Below are positions 8,351 through 17,012 of a DNA stretch of 64,000 bases, in pieces. The translations under genes and the position numbers were made by a program. A model generated the notes under the pieces. That model was not told where the DNA came from. It saw only the letters and a program-made list of their open reading frames with translations, and searched no databases. This DNA comes from Gloeocapsa sp. DLM2.Bin57 (GTDB taxonomy: Bacteria > Cyanobacteriota > Cyanobacteriia > Cyanobacteriales > Gloeocapsaceae): assembly GCA_007693955.1 (NCBI GenBank), contig RECR01000050.1:1-64000 (forward strand), read 5' to 3'. Numbering within the stretch: position 1 is the first letter of the stretch; each line of letters begins with the position of its first letter.

Positions 8351-9646
8351 CTATATACACAACCTTTGATAGATTTCGTCGAGGTTGCGTAGATGCTGTT
8401 GGGGGTTAAAACATTCTGCTATTTCTTCAACTGTGAGTAAGTCCTTTACTTGGGGTGTTTGACTGATTAAACTACGAAAATCACCCCCAGTTTGATTCCA
8501 GGCTAGATGTGCAGCACTTTGCACGATTCGATAAGCTTCTTCTCTCTGTAACCCTTTTTTGACTAAAGCTAGTAAAACACTCTGACTAAAGATAACGCCA
8601 CCATAAACGTTCATATTGCGTTTCATGTTGTCAGGATATACTTGCAGATGTTTGATTAAATCGGTGATTTCTTTAACCATAAAATGACTAAGAATGCAGC
8701 TATCGGGGAAAACGACCCTTTCTACTGAACTATGAGATATATCTCTCTCGTGCCACAGGGCGATGTTTTCTACCGCTGCTACCGCGTGACCTCTGATAAT
8801 TCTCGCTATACCTGTAAGACGTTCAGAACGAATAGGGTTACGCTTATGGGGCATCGCTGACGATCCTTTTTGTTTGGGTGAGAAGTATTCTTCTACTTCT
8901 AATACGTCTGTACGCTGTAGGTTACGTATCTCTACCGCGAATCTCTCAATCGAAGCGGTAAGTAGGGCTAATTCCTGGATATATTCAGCGTGGCGATCGC
9001 GGGAAATTACCTGAGTGGAAGCGGTATCGGCTACTAAACCGAGTTTCTGACAGGCGATCGCTTCTACTTGAGGATCTATATTAGCGTATGTTCCTACTGC
9101 TCCTGAAATTTTACCTACGGCTATTTCTTGACGAATCCTGACTAGGCGATCGCGATGACGCAATACTTCTGCTAACCATCCCGCTAATTTAAACCCAAAG
9201 GTAATGGGTTCGGCGTGAATTCCGTGTGAACGCCCTACCATAACCGTATAGCGATGTTGTTGGGCTTGATAACGAATAGCTTGACTTAATTCTTCTACCG
9301 CTTCTAGGATTAAACTTATACTGGCTACCAATTGTAAGGCTAATGCAGTATCTAGCACATCGGAACTAGTTAATCCTAAGTGAATATATCTTCCCGCGTC
9401 ACCGACATACTCATTGACGTTAGTTAAAAAAGCGATCACGTCGTGGCGTACTTCCGTTTCTATTTCTAGTACACGTAGTGGGTCAAACTTAGCTTTGGCT
9501 TTGATTTCTACCACCGCATCAGAAGGAATATAGCCTAATTCTGCTTGGGCTTCACATACAGCTATTTCTACATCTAGCCAAGTTTGTAGTTTATATTTAT
9601 CACTCCAAATTTCGCCCATTTCGGGCAAGGTATAGCGTTCAATCAC
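8351..9646 (-). CDS. purB: adenylosuccinate lyase
   Basis: The enzyme cleaves SAICAR and adenylosuccinate, releasing fumarate, in purine synthesis. It is 431 residues, the usual size for the bacterial short form. The fumarase/aspartase superfamily signature S-S-A-M-P-H-K-R-N-P is present, as are the catalytic-region motifs L-G-L-T-S-S-D-V-L-D-T and R-S-H-G-I-H-A-E-P. The start is GTG (9644-9646), which gives the standard N-terminus M-I-E-R-Y-T-L-P-E-M. It stands alone between genes of unrelated function, convergent with bciB. Confidence 0.97.
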   Translation of the reverse strand: MIERYTLPEMGEIWSDKYKLQTWLDVEIAVCEAQAELGYIPSDAVVEIKAKAKFDPLRVLEIETEVRHDVIAFLTNVNEYVGDAGRYIHLGLTSSDVLDTALALQLVASISLILEAVEELSQAIRYQAQQHRYTVMVGRSHGIHAEPITFGFKLAGWLAEVLRHRDRLVRIRQEIAVGKISGAVGTYANIDPQVEAIACQKLGLVADTASTQVISRDRHAEYIQELALLTASIERFAVEIRNLQRTDVLEVEEYFSPKQKGSSAMPHKRNPIRSERLTGIARIIRGHAVAAVENIALWHERDISHSSVERVVFPDSCILSHFMVKEITDLIKHLQVYPDNMKRNMNVYGGVIFSQSVLLALVKKGLQREEAYRIVQSAAHLAWNQTGGDFRSLISQTPQVKDLLTVEEIAECFNPQQHLRNLDEIYQRLCI

Positions 9647-9696
9647 GGACTGTCTTCTTATTTACTGCTATATGATTTTAGCAGAACAGACACAAT

Positions 9697-10437
9697 TTAG
9701 CGGGAGCAAGCTATAAGTCGTTTAGAAATTCCTTCAAAACTATAACCAAATAAATCGATGTCTGTTTTGTATAATTCACCAACTATTTTTTTAGTTCTAT
9801 CTGTGTAATAATCTTTATAATCTTTACCTTTTTTGCTGGGGTTTAAATAGGGTAATTCTAATTCTGGTCTATTTAGTTTTATGACTATTTTGTCAAAATC
9901 CTCTTGTAGAGTTTCAAAGTATCCTAGATAATCTACAAGTAGATTTAATTTATAATCACAAATAAATTCATATTGCGGTCTGAAATGACCTAGAGTAAAC
10001 AAATATTCTCTCATCTGAGGATTTTCTAAATCTATCACAAAACTCTCAAAATCCTGATAATTAGTTAAAAACTTTGTTGCTTTAGAAGGTTGACTAGCAT
10101 TTACATGATCGCTTCTGAGGAAGTAAGTATAATTAGAGACTAATCTATCCCAAGGATTCCTCACAAAAGTGAACTTAAAATATTGTTTAAATAATTCTGG
10201 TTCAAAAACTCGATAATAAAAACAATCGGTATGAGAAACAGAAGGATCTCTATTTTCAAATATAGTTCTCCCAAAGCTTGTTCCGGCTGTTTTAGGGATA
10301 TGGACAAATATACATTGATACTTGTGATTATATTCTCTATAGGGATTACCTACTTTTTTGATCTTTTCTAAATAAAACTTAGCTAAAGGTGGGGGGAGAA
10401 TTTGCTTAAAACTCGCTAACCAATGTTGATCACTCAT
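9697..10437 (-). CDS. sulfotransferase family 2 protein
   Basis: This is a 246-residue protein of the carbohydrate (HNK-1/chondroitin-like) sulfotransferase family, which moves sulfate from PAPS to a sugar. The 5'-phosphosulfate-binding motif H-I-P-K-T-A-G-T-S is near residues 46-54, and the 3'-phosphate motif F-V-R-N-P-W-D-R-L near residues 106-114. The ATG at 10435-10437 was chosen over an upstream in-frame TTG (10461). There is no signal peptide or membrane anchor, so it is probably cytoplasmic. Base composition is a little more AT-rich than the neighbouring purB. A role in sulfated exopolysaccharide is inferred from the family only. Confidence 0.85.
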   Translation of the reverse strand: MSDQHWLASFKQILPPPLAKFYLEKIKKVGNPYREYNHKYQCIFVHIPKTAGTSFGRTIFENRDPSVSHTDCFYYRVFEPELFKQYFKFTFVRNPWDRLVSNYTYFLRSDHVNASQPSKATKFLTNYQDFESFVIDLENPQMREYLFTLGHFRPQYEFICDYKLNLLVDYLGYFETLQEDFDKIVIKLNRPELELPYLNPSKKGKDYKDYYTDRTKKIVGELYKTDIDLFGYSFEGISKRLIACSR

Positions 10438-10487
10438 ATTCTGACTAATTGACAGTAACAATTTTTAACATTTTAAGATAACATGAT

Positions 10488-11408
10488 TTAGCCGAGATTG
10501 GTAATAATTTCTTGTAAAGCTTGTTTTAACCGAGGATACTGATACTCAAAAGCGATCGCTATAGTTTGTTTAGGTAAAACTTCTTGACCTTCTAAGACTA
10601 CTTTAGCACCTTCTCCGAGCAGTAATTCCAGAGCAATTCCAGGAACTGGTAACCAAGAAGGACGTCCGAGGGTTTCTCCTAGGGTTTGACAAAATTCGCT
10701 CATTCTGACAGGATTGGGACTAGTTGCGTTATATACTCCCCGATATTGCTCATTATTTAGCGCAGTAATAATCAAATTAACCAAATCATCTATATGTATC
10801 CAGGAGAACCACTGACGACCTGTTCCAATTGGACCACCTGCAAATAATTTAAAGGGGTTAATCATCTTAGCTAACGCACCACCATTACCTAAGACTATCC
10901 CAATTCTAAGAATAACTAAACGTACTCCGAAATCTTCTACTTTTTTAGCTTCCCTTTCCCAAGTTTGACAAACCTCAGCGAGAAAATCTCCACCAGGGGG
11001 ACTTGTTTCCTCATAGGTTGCGGTTTCACTCGTTCCATAATAACCGATCGCTGAAGCGTTAATCAAGACTTGGGGTTTAGGGTTAGCTTCTCCTATCAGT
11101 TTAACTAAATTACTAGTGACTAGTTTACGAGAGTTGAGAATTTCCTGTTTATATTCTGGTGTCCAACGTTCCGCTATAGGTTGTCCTGCTAAATTAACCA
11201 CAGCTTGACATTGGGATAATTCTGTACCTGTGTAGCTTTGGGGTGAATAAGAGACTATGGTTACTCGGGGAAAAGTACTGTTAGGGAATATCTCCCTACC
11301 GCGTTGGGGATTGCGAGTTAAAACAATTATCTCGTTGCCTTGATTTTGTAGTTTTTCGACTAAACGAGTACCTACAAATCCTGTTGCTCCAGTTATTGCT
11401 ACTTTCAT
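10488..11408 (-). CDS. TIGR01777-family NAD(P)-binding epimerase-like protein (YfcH-like)
   Basis: This 306-residue extended short-chain dehydrogenase has N-terminal G-A-T-G-F-V-G at residues 7-13 for dinucleotide binding, and the family hallmark V-N-L-A-G followed by R-W-T-P-E-Y-K. Another family landmark, F-S-W-I-H-I-D-D-L, lies in the C-terminal half, as does the DUF1731-like end. Relatives include E. coli YfcH and the plant giant-chloroplast protein GC1/SulA, an inner-envelope factor affecting chloroplast division. The enzymatic substrate is unknown. Confidence 0.9.
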   Translation of the reverse strand: MKVAITGATGFVGTRLVEKLQNQGNEIIVLTRNPQRGREIFPNSTFPRVTIVSYSPQSYTGTELSQCQAVVNLAGQPIAERWTPEYKQEILNSRKLVTSNLVKLIGEANPKPQVLINASAIGYYGTSETATYEETSPPGGDFLAEVCQTWEREAKKVEDFGVRLVILRIGIVLGNGGALAKMINPFKLFAGGPIGTGRQWFSWIHIDDLVNLIITALNNEQYRGVYNATSPNPVRMSEFCQTLGETLGRPSWLPVPGIALELLLGEGAKVVLEGQEVLPKQTIAIAFEYQYPRLKQALQEIITNLG

Positions 11409-11429
11409 AGTACAGATTGACTAGTTTAG

Positions 11430-11795
11430 TTATTCTTTACTACTATAGCCCATTCCGTTAGCTTGAGCGTAGCGTTCCATAAACCTCATAAATCTATCCC
11501 AATGTTCATCATCAAGAATCTCAAAACCACACTCAACCTTTTTTAAATCTTCTCCTTCATCTCCACCATAGATAAATTTTAAAGAGGAGGGAGTAACGCT
11601 GATTTCTCCTTCTGAGTCGATTAAGCGTAAATTTCCTTGATATTGTTGAGTAAAACTATTGAATCTTTCTAATGCTTTCAGAGAAGTAAAGGTCATTAAA
11701 ACGTTGCGGTTACCATTAGATTTATTGCGTCTGAGACTGACATTACTTAATTCTTCGGAAAGTCCAACAAAAAACTCGATTGAAGGGGCAGTCAT
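11430..11795 (-). CDS. psb28: Psb28-family photosystem II assembly protein, probably the Psb28-2 paralogue
   Basis: This is a 121-residue soluble protein. Psb28 binds PSII assembly intermediates on the cytoplasmic face near CP47 during biogenesis and repair. The diagnostic C-terminus W-D-R-F-M-R-F-M-E-R-Y-A is present near residues 99-110, with L-I-D-S-E-G-E-I in the middle. The N-terminus (M-T-A-P-S-I-E-F-F) differs from the usual Psb28-1 start (M-A-x-I-Q-F), so the second paralogue is more likely. It is divergent from clpS. Confidence 0.82.
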   Translation of the reverse strand: MTAPSIEFFVGLSEELSNVSLRRNKSNGNRNVLMTFTSLKALERFNSFTQQYQGNLRLIDSEGEISVTPSSLKFIYGGDEGEDLKKVECGFEILDDEHWDRFMRFMERYAQANGMGYSSKE

Positions 11796-11819
11796 GATAA
11801 TTATTTCCTAATTTTCGGG

Positions 11820-11825
11820 TATAAT
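11820..11825 (+). promoter_or_regulatory. candidate -10 element for clpS
   Basis: A TATAAT hexamer lies 32 bases upstream of the clpS start, in the short region between the divergent psb28-like and clpS genes. No good -35 match is visible at standard spacing. Confidence 0.3.
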
Positions 11826-11857
11826 AACTATTTAAGCAGAGTTTCTAGCTATTATTC

Positions 11858-12151
11858 ATGACGACTACTCCGACAATCACGCGCGAAAAAGCTCAAGAAG
11901 TTATTCGTCAAACCTATCCCAATTATAAAGTTATCGTCCTCAACGATGATTTCAATACTTTTGAGCACGTGGCAGAATGTTTACTAAAGTACATACCTGG
12001 TATGACTAGCGATCGCGCTTGGACATTAACAGAACAAGTACATTATGAAGGACAGGCGATCGTCTGGGTAGGACCTCTAGAACAAGCAGAACTATATCAC
12101 CAACAATTAAGTAGAGAGAATCTAACTATGGCGCCTTTGGAGAGAGCATAA
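11858..12151 (+). CDS. clpS: ATP-dependent Clp protease adaptor ClpS
   Basis: This 97-residue adaptor delivers N-degron substrates to ClpC/ClpP. The substrate-pocket motif Y-K-V-I-V-L-N-D-D-F-N-T-F-E-H-V begins near residue 23, with the N-D-D acidic gate typical of ClpS. Cyanobacteria often have two ClpS paralogues; this short form fits ClpS1-like proteins, but I cannot assign the subtype firmly. The stop overlaps the next start by one base (TAATG at 12149-12153), indicating coupling to the DUF2103 gene. Confidence 0.95.
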   Translation: MTTTPTITREKAQEVIRQTYPNYKVIVLNDDFNTFEHVAECLLKYIPGMTSDRAWTLTEQVHYEGQAIVWVGPLEQAELYHQQLSRENLTMAPLERA

Positions 12152-12447
12152 TGAGTAAACCCCCTAAATCAGGTCGTCTAGTCTGGAATCACTCTACCCA
12201 TATTCCTGGTTTGATTCCTATCTTAACATCCCTCACTACTTATGCAGGTATCGAAACCATTACACCAGGAGTGATTAGTCGCGCTAAAGGACAATCACCC
12301 CATTTACAATTGAGAGTGTCTGTACCTATTCGTGGTGGTTATAAAATTATCGCCCGACAAGGTAAAACCGTCCAAGAAGTCTTTATAATTACTACTTTAA
12401 GTCGTGAAGAAATAGAAGGGGCGATCGCCACTACTCTGAATAAATAA
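12151..12447 (+). CDS. DUF2103 conserved protein
   Basis: This is a 98-residue protein with the N-terminal pattern G-R-L-V-W-N-H-S-T-H-I-P-G-L and later R-G-G-Y-K-I-I-A-R-Q-G. It matches a small, conserved cyanobacterial family annotated as a predicted metal-binding protein (DUF2103). The two His residues in W-N-H-S-T-H could bind metal, but no function is established to my knowledge. It is translationally coupled to clpS and followed after 3 bases by the prenyltransferase gene. Confidence 0.8.
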   Translation: MSKPPKSGRLVWNHSTHIPGLIPILTSLTTYAGIETITPGVISRAKGQSPHLQLRVSVPIRGGYKIIARQGKTVQEVFIITTLSREEIEGAIATTLNK

Positions 12448-12450
12448 CTT

Positions 12451-13326
12451 ATGGTTAGTACAACTCCCACTACCCCAACTTGGTTAATTATCGTTAAATT
12501 ACTGCGCTGGGATAAACCCGCAGGTCGTCTGATTCTCATGATTCCCGCTTTGTGGGCGCTTTTTCTCGCCGCTAGGGGAATACCTCCTCTTCCCCTTTTG
12601 GGTGTGATTATCCTGGGAACTTTGGCTACTAGCGCTGCAGGTTGTGTTATTAATGATCTCTGGGATCGTAATATCGATACAGAAGTAGAAAGAACTAAAA
12701 CTCGTCCTCTAGCTTCTAGAAGTCTTTCTGTAACTACAGGTCTAATAATTTTTCTCGTTTCTCTAGGTTGCGCTGCGGTATTAGCTTTTTATCTCAATAC
12801 CTTGACTCTATTTTTGGCGATCGCCGCTGTACCCGTAATTGTACTTTATCCTTTAGCGAAAAGATTCTTTCCTATTCCCCAATTAGTCTTATCTCTAGCT
12901 TGGGGTTTTGCTGTTTTAATTAGTTGGACTGCGGTTACTCCTCATCTCTGTACCTCTACTTGGTTACTTTGGGGTGCAACTGTAGCTTGGACTTTAGGAT
13001 TTGATACAGTTTACGCACTTGCAGATCGTGAAGATGATCAACGTATTGGGATTAATTCTAGCGCACGTTTTTTTGGTAAATACACACCTGAAGCGATAGG
13101 GATATTTTTCCTAATCACTACAGGGTTATTAACTACTCTAGGTCTAGAAATGAGTTTAGGTTGGAGTTACTGGTTAACCTTAGTCATTGGGGCGATCGCC
13201 TGGTTTTGGCAATATTGGCGTTTACGTCAAGCAGATATCCCTAAACCTACTTATGGCGCTATTTTTGGGGAGAATGTCTGGATTGGCTTTATCTTATTAG
13301 CAGGTATGATCATTGCTTTAGTCTAA
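12451..13326 (+). CDS. ubiA: 4-hydroxybenzoate polyprenyltransferase (plastoquinone biosynthesis)
   Basis: This 291-residue UbiA-family membrane prenyltransferase has about eight or nine transmembrane helices. The first Asp-rich motif N-D-L-W-D-R-N-I-D is near residues 68-76. The second, D-R-E-D-D-Q-R-I-G-I, is near residues 191-201. It should attach a solanesyl chain to 4-hydroxybenzoate, the entry to cyanobacterial plastoquinone. The N-terminal R-W-D-K-P-A-G pattern is typical of 4-hydroxybenzoate rather than homogentisate or chlorophyll substrates. Its end overlaps the convergent gene at 13318 by 9 bases. Confidence 0.93.
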   Translation: MVSTTPTTPTWLIIVKLLRWDKPAGRLILMIPALWALFLAARGIPPLPLLGVIILGTLATSAAGCVINDLWDRNIDTEVERTKTRPLASRSLSVTTGLIIFLVSLGCAAVLAFYLNTLTLFLAIAAVPVIVLYPLAKRFFPIPQLVLSLAWGFAVLISWTAVTPHLCTSTWLLWGATVAWTLGFDTVYALADREDDQRIGINSSARFFGKYTPEAIGIFFLITTGLLTTLGLEMSLGWSYWLTLVIGAIAWFWQYWRLRQADIPKPTYGAIFGENVWIGFILLAGMIIALV

Positions 13327-13809
13327 TTCTGTGGCAAAATTAAACAAGATATTACGATTATCTGCGACAACTTTAACTCTAAGATCTAAATATCTATTAT
13401 CCACAAACTTAGTCGTAAAAACCCCAAAATTATAGCGAAAAGCGACTAAACCATAAGTAGCCAATTTCTCTAATCTTTCTCTGGGTAAAGTTTTAAACCA
13501 ACGAGAATCTAGATCTAGATTATGAGCTATTTTGAGACAATATTCTGTATCGGGTAATAAACCAGAAAATATCAATCTAACTAATCGCCATTGTTGATCT
13601 TCTGATTCTAATAATAATCTAATAGTTGTCGGGAGAATCTTAGAGGTATTAGTTGAGATATTGGGACATTCTAGCCAAAATTGAGGAGAATAATTATCTA
13701 AATTAAAGCAAGGTAAAAGTAGATTAAATTGAGTAACTTCAACAGAGGTAGCTACTTGTAATAAAAGAAAAGGAGGATGAGTAGAAACCTCCGACCATTG
13801 TTTAGACAT
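13318..13809 (-). CDS. conserved hypothetical protein next to a B12 radical SAM gene
   Basis: This is a 163-residue soluble protein of unknown function. The ATG at 13807-13809 was chosen because it comes directly after the upstream gene's stop (13811-13813). The longer frame back to 13884 would overlap that gene by over 70 bases. It has no signal peptide or recognisable catalytic motif and is Leu-rich with mixed alpha/beta character. The tight spacing (one base) implies co-transcription with the radical SAM enzyme, so it may be a partner or accessory protein. Confidence 0.65.
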   Translation of the reverse strand: MSKQWSEVSTHPPFLLLQVATSVEVTQFNLLLPCFNLDNYSPQFWLECPNISTNTSKILPTTIRLLLESEDQQWRLVRLIFSGLLPDTEYCLKIAHNLDLDSRWFKTLPRERLEKLATYGLVAFRYNFGVFTTKFVDNRYLDLRVKVVADNRNILFNFATELD

Positions 13810-13810
13810 T

Positions 13811-15442
13811 TTACTTTGCTTTAACCGATTGACTATGAGAATAGAAAGAAGCGGATTGTTCACCAATAGCACATTCTTGGGCAAAAGTGATCAAATGATG
13901 TCCTACTAAAGCTACCTGAATTAAATTTTCTATTTGATTTAACTGGAGATGAGAACGTACCATTTTCCAGAAGGTTTGACGATAGTTACTGAAAATGCCA
14001 ATACGGATAATGAGGTTACTAATCAGCCATAGTCCTTTGATAACATCTTTTTGAGATATTTTACGAGTATCTGCAGGAATTTTAATTCTATTACTATAGG
14101 TATGCTCAATATTATAAGCATATCGTTCATAGAGAAAATCGGGCTGGTAAGCAGTAGTAATAACTTTACGCCACATTTGCAATACTTGTTCATAGGGCAG
14201 CAAAAATTCTACATTTGACTCTCGATTGGGGTCAAAATTAAGTCTTCCTTCAGCTTCTAATCTACGCCAAAGAGGAGTATTAGGTAAAGCATGGATGAGA
14301 TTAATAGTCAACATCGGTATTTGCGAAAGACGAATAAATTCCAGAAGGCGATCGGGAGTATCGAGGGTATCGGTATCTAAACCCATAATAATCCCCGATA
14401 CCACCTGCAATCCATAGCTATTGAGAGTTTTAATCGCCTCTAAGATAGACATACCCCCCATGAGATTCTGTTGTTTAGCAATAGATTTGAGGGCGTCTTG
14501 TTCTGGAGTTTCAATACCACAGAAAACAGTATGAAAGTAAGCCTCTCGCATCATTTCTAATAGTTCTTGATGCTGTGCTAAGTTAAGAGTAGCTTCACAA
14601 GCGAATCTCACAGGATAACCATTACGCTTTTGCCAATCGATTAAATAAGGTAGTAGTTTTAGCGCAGCGCGGCGATCGCCAACAAAATTATCATCGACAA
14701 AATATACCGCTTTGACATTACCTGAAGCCAAGATAGTATCTAATTCAGCGATAATTTGTTCTGGCTTTTTCAGACGGGGATTACGTCCATACAATTCAGG
14801 AATATCGCAAAATTCACAGCGATAAGGACAACCACTAGAATATTGTATATTAGCGATAAAATAATGATCTAGATTAAGCAAATGATAAGCAGGAATAGGA
14901 AACTCCTCTAGGGGAAGTCTTTCTTGAGTTTCAAAGCGAATTTGTTGAGCAGGGCGTTCCGGATAGAGATCGATATGTGCGATCATCGAATCCATAGCAT
15001 CCCCTAACTCGCCAATCTGAAGTAAATCAAAATCAGGGTAATATTCAGGACAACTAGAAACCGAAGGTCCTCCTAAAACAGTAAGTTTATCGTAGCGATG
15101 AGCGATCGCGTTAATCTGATTAATTTGAGGGCGTTGGATGTGCATTCCGCTGACAATTACTACATCAGCCCACTTATATTCAGATGATTTGACTGGTCGA
15201 ATATTCTCATCCACAAAGCGTATCCCCCACTCTTGGGGTAAATAACTAGCAGCAACTAAAATGCCTTGAGGGGGCATAAATGCTTTAACTTGCCACATCA
15301 AGGGATAGGTGTTGCTAAAAGTACCAAATGAAGGGCTATACTTAGGAAAAACACAAAGAATTTTTCGGTAGTTAATCGGCTGATAACGTGGTTTTTCAGA
15401 AGTTTGCTTAGGTTTCTTTAGATCATTCAAGTTTGCCGTCAT
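13811..15442 (-). CDS. B12-binding domain radical SAM protein with DUF4070 C-terminus
   Basis: The protein has 543 residues. The N-terminal part (about 25-160) looks like a cobalamin-binding Rossmann domain, with V-V-I-S-G-M-H and L-G-G-P-S-V-S-S. The radical SAM cluster motif C-P-Y-R-C-E-F-C (CxxxCxxC) is near residues 205-212. It is followed by a TIM-barrel core with V-Y-F-V-D-D-N-F and G-I-E-T-P. The C-terminal 130 residues resemble DUF4070. Members include hopanoid C-2 methylase HpnP and unassigned methylases, but the motifs visible here do not decide the substrate. It is divergent from the histidine kinase gene, with about 105 bases between starts. Confidence 0.88.
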   Translation of the reverse strand: MTANLNDLKKPKQTSEKPRYQPINYRKILCVFPKYSPSFGTFSNTYPLMWQVKAFMPPQGILVAASYLPQEWGIRFVDENIRPVKSSEYKWADVVIVSGMHIQRPQINQINAIAHRYDKLTVLGGPSVSSCPEYYPDFDLLQIGELGDAMDSMIAHIDLYPERPAQQIRFETQERLPLEEFPIPAYHLLNLDHYFIANIQYSSGCPYRCEFCDIPELYGRNPRLKKPEQIIAELDTILASGNVKAVYFVDDNFVGDRRAALKLLPYLIDWQKRNGYPVRFACEATLNLAQHQELLEMMREAYFHTVFCGIETPEQDALKSIAKQQNLMGGMSILEAIKTLNSYGLQVVSGIIMGLDTDTLDTPDRLLEFIRLSQIPMLTINLIHALPNTPLWRRLEAEGRLNFDPNRESNVEFLLPYEQVLQMWRKVITTAYQPDFLYERYAYNIEHTYSNRIKIPADTRKISQKDVIKGLWLISNLIIRIGIFSNYRQTFWKMVRSHLQLNQIENLIQVALVGHHLITFAQECAIGEQSASFYSHSQSVKAK

Positions 15443-15548
15443 TAAAACACCTTGTCACCTAGGATTGAAAGCTTTAAATATTTTAAACCAAATTTCCAGC
15501 TAGGCTAGTTCATAATATAGATAGCGTAGATATCATGAGGATGGTTTG

Positions 15549-16673
15549 ATGTTGTCTCCTCCAGAGATGAGTTCAGAATTTTTAGCTTTATGTGATTTCC
15601 AGTTAGCTTTGCTGAGTCAAAGTTTTAACGCTAGTCAAACGGTTATTTATTTAACTACTAATTCAACTCAACTTGTCCCTGTGGTTGTTTATCCTAATAG
15701 TGATAATCTGTTGTTAGAAAGTTCTCCTCCCTTACTTAATGGCATAGATATTCAAGATTCCCAAACCGATATTGTGCGCTTAGTTTTACCCTTGATTTAT
15801 GACGAAATGGTTATGGGTTTATTGGTGACCGGTAGAGAGAAGAAAGAATGGTCAGAAACAGAATTAACACAAATTGAGAAAATTACCCAAACCATAGCGA
15901 TCGCCTGTTTATTAGAGAAACGTCAAGCTTGGTATCAACAGAATATAATCGATATACAACAGATGCGCTTAGTAGAACAAGAAAAACTAAGTAATCTGTT
16001 GCATCAGTTACGCAATCCTTTGACTGCTTTACGGACTTTTAGTAAATTACTGTTTAAACGTTTATTTGGTCAAGAAGATAACCAAAAAATTGTCACGGGA
16101 TTATTGCGAGAAACCGAACATCTCCAAGATTTACTACAACAGTTTGAAACAAAAACCCTCGAACCTCAAAATAGCACTTTGTTATTACCAGCTGCTCTAG
16201 AGATTAAAGATATTTTAGCAACAGTAGTTAACTCAGTTCAAGCGGTAGCAGAAAACAACAATATTGAACTAATTACAGAGTTAGAGGAAACCTTTCCCAG
16301 AGTTCAAGGAAACCCGCAAGCATTACGAGAAGTGATCCAGAATATCCTCGATAACGCCATTAAATATACTCCCCCTGGTGGTAAGGTAAAAATCAATACC
16401 CTCACTAAACCAGGGTGGGGAGGAATAGCTATTCACGATACTGGTTATGGAATTCCTCCCGAAGTACAAGAGAGGATTTTTGAGCGACATTATCGGGGTA
16501 TTCAAGCTGAAGGTGATATACCAGGTACAGGATTAGGATTGGCGATCGCCAAAAATTTAATCACTGAAATGGGAGGAAACATCGAGTTAATTAGTCCCAA
16601 TCAGGATTATTTTGACGTCAAACCTAGAGGAGAGGGAACAACCTTTATTATTTGGCTTCCTTTAAAACCATAA
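15549..16673 (+). CDS. GAF-domain sensor histidine kinase
   Basis: The 374-residue protein has an N-terminal GAF-like sensory region (about 15-125), a dimerisation/phosphoacceptor helix with H-Q-L-R-N-P-L-T-A-L (His near 151), and a HATPase domain. The HATPase domain contains the N box (N-I-L-D-N-A-I-K-Y), D-T-G-Y-G-I-P and G-T-G-L-G-L-A-I-A-K. There is no membrane segment, so it is cytoplasmic. No response regulator gene is adjacent. The ATG at 15549 is preferred over TTG at 15546. Confidence 0.92.
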   Translation: MLSPPEMSSEFLALCDFQLALLSQSFNASQTVIYLTTNSTQLVPVVVYPNSDNLLLESSPPLLNGIDIQDSQTDIVRLVLPLIYDEMVMGLLVTGREKKEWSETELTQIEKITQTIAIACLLEKRQAWYQQNIIDIQQMRLVEQEKLSNLLHQLRNPLTALRTFSKLLFKRLFGQEDNQKIVTGLLRETEHLQDLLQQFETKTLEPQNSTLLLPAALEIKDILATVVNSVQAVAENNNIELITELEETFPRVQGNPQALREVIQNILDNAIKYTPPGGKVKINTLTKPGWGGIAIHDTGYGIPPEVQERIFERHYRGIQAEGDIPGTGLGLAIAKNLITEMGGNIELISPNQDYFDVKPRGEGTTFIIWLPLKP

Positions 16674-16708
16674 GGTGGGGTTCCGGGTGAGGAGTTAAGA
16701 TATGGGAT

Positions 16709-16735
16709 GAGTTAATTAACTCTTGCATGCAAGAG
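16709..16735. repeat. two overlapping perfect palindromes
   Basis: Positions 16709-16722 read GAGTTAATTAACTC, a perfect 14-base palindrome. Positions 16720-16735 read CTCTTGCATGCAAGAG, a perfect 16-base palindrome sharing three bases with the first. They lie 36 bases after the kinase stop, in the gap before the tRNA. They may be a terminator-like or dispersed palindromic element. There is no T-run immediately after. Confidence 0.7.
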
Positions 16736-16873
16736 TGCCTATTGCCCTTTCCCTAAAATGTCTTGATTTATACATGGACGGGGTATAGTAACTATTTTAG
16801 CTGAGAAATTAATCTGTCTTCATTATCAAAGGCCTTGTTTAAGTCTAGTCAGTTAAACCTAAATATTCAGGTA

Positions 16874-16960
16874 CGGAGAGAGAGGGATTCGAACCCTCGT
16901 TAACGTTACCGCTAAACAGCATTTCCAGTGCTGCGCCTTCAACCGCTCGGCCATCTCTCC
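16874..16960 (-). tRNA. trnS-GGA: tRNA-Ser (anticodon GGA)
   Basis: On the minus strand the acceptor arm GGAGAGA pairs with TCTCTCC. The anticodon stem-loop reads C-A-C-T-G-G-A-A-A-T-G, giving anticodon GGA. A long variable arm (G-C-G-G-T-A-A-C-G-T-T-A-A-C) marks a class II serine tRNA, and the T-loop G-G-T-T-C-G-A-A-T-C-C is intact. The discriminator is G, as usual for tRNA-Ser. The 3' CCA is not encoded. It reads UCC and UCU codons. Confidence 0.97.
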
Positions 16961-17012
16961 TGATGGGTCACGAATCATCATTATAGCAGAGATAATTAGT
17001 TTTTGGCAATAA

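Noticed and set aside
14226-14417. Plus-strand ORF inside the radical SAM gene.
   Set aside because: It is an opposite-frame shadow of a strong, motif-bearing gene, with unlikely codon use.
13811-15442. Firm call as hopanoid methylase HpnP.
   Set aside because: The radical SAM and B12 motifs are shared by many DUF4070 enzymes. Without an alignment the substrate cannot be named.
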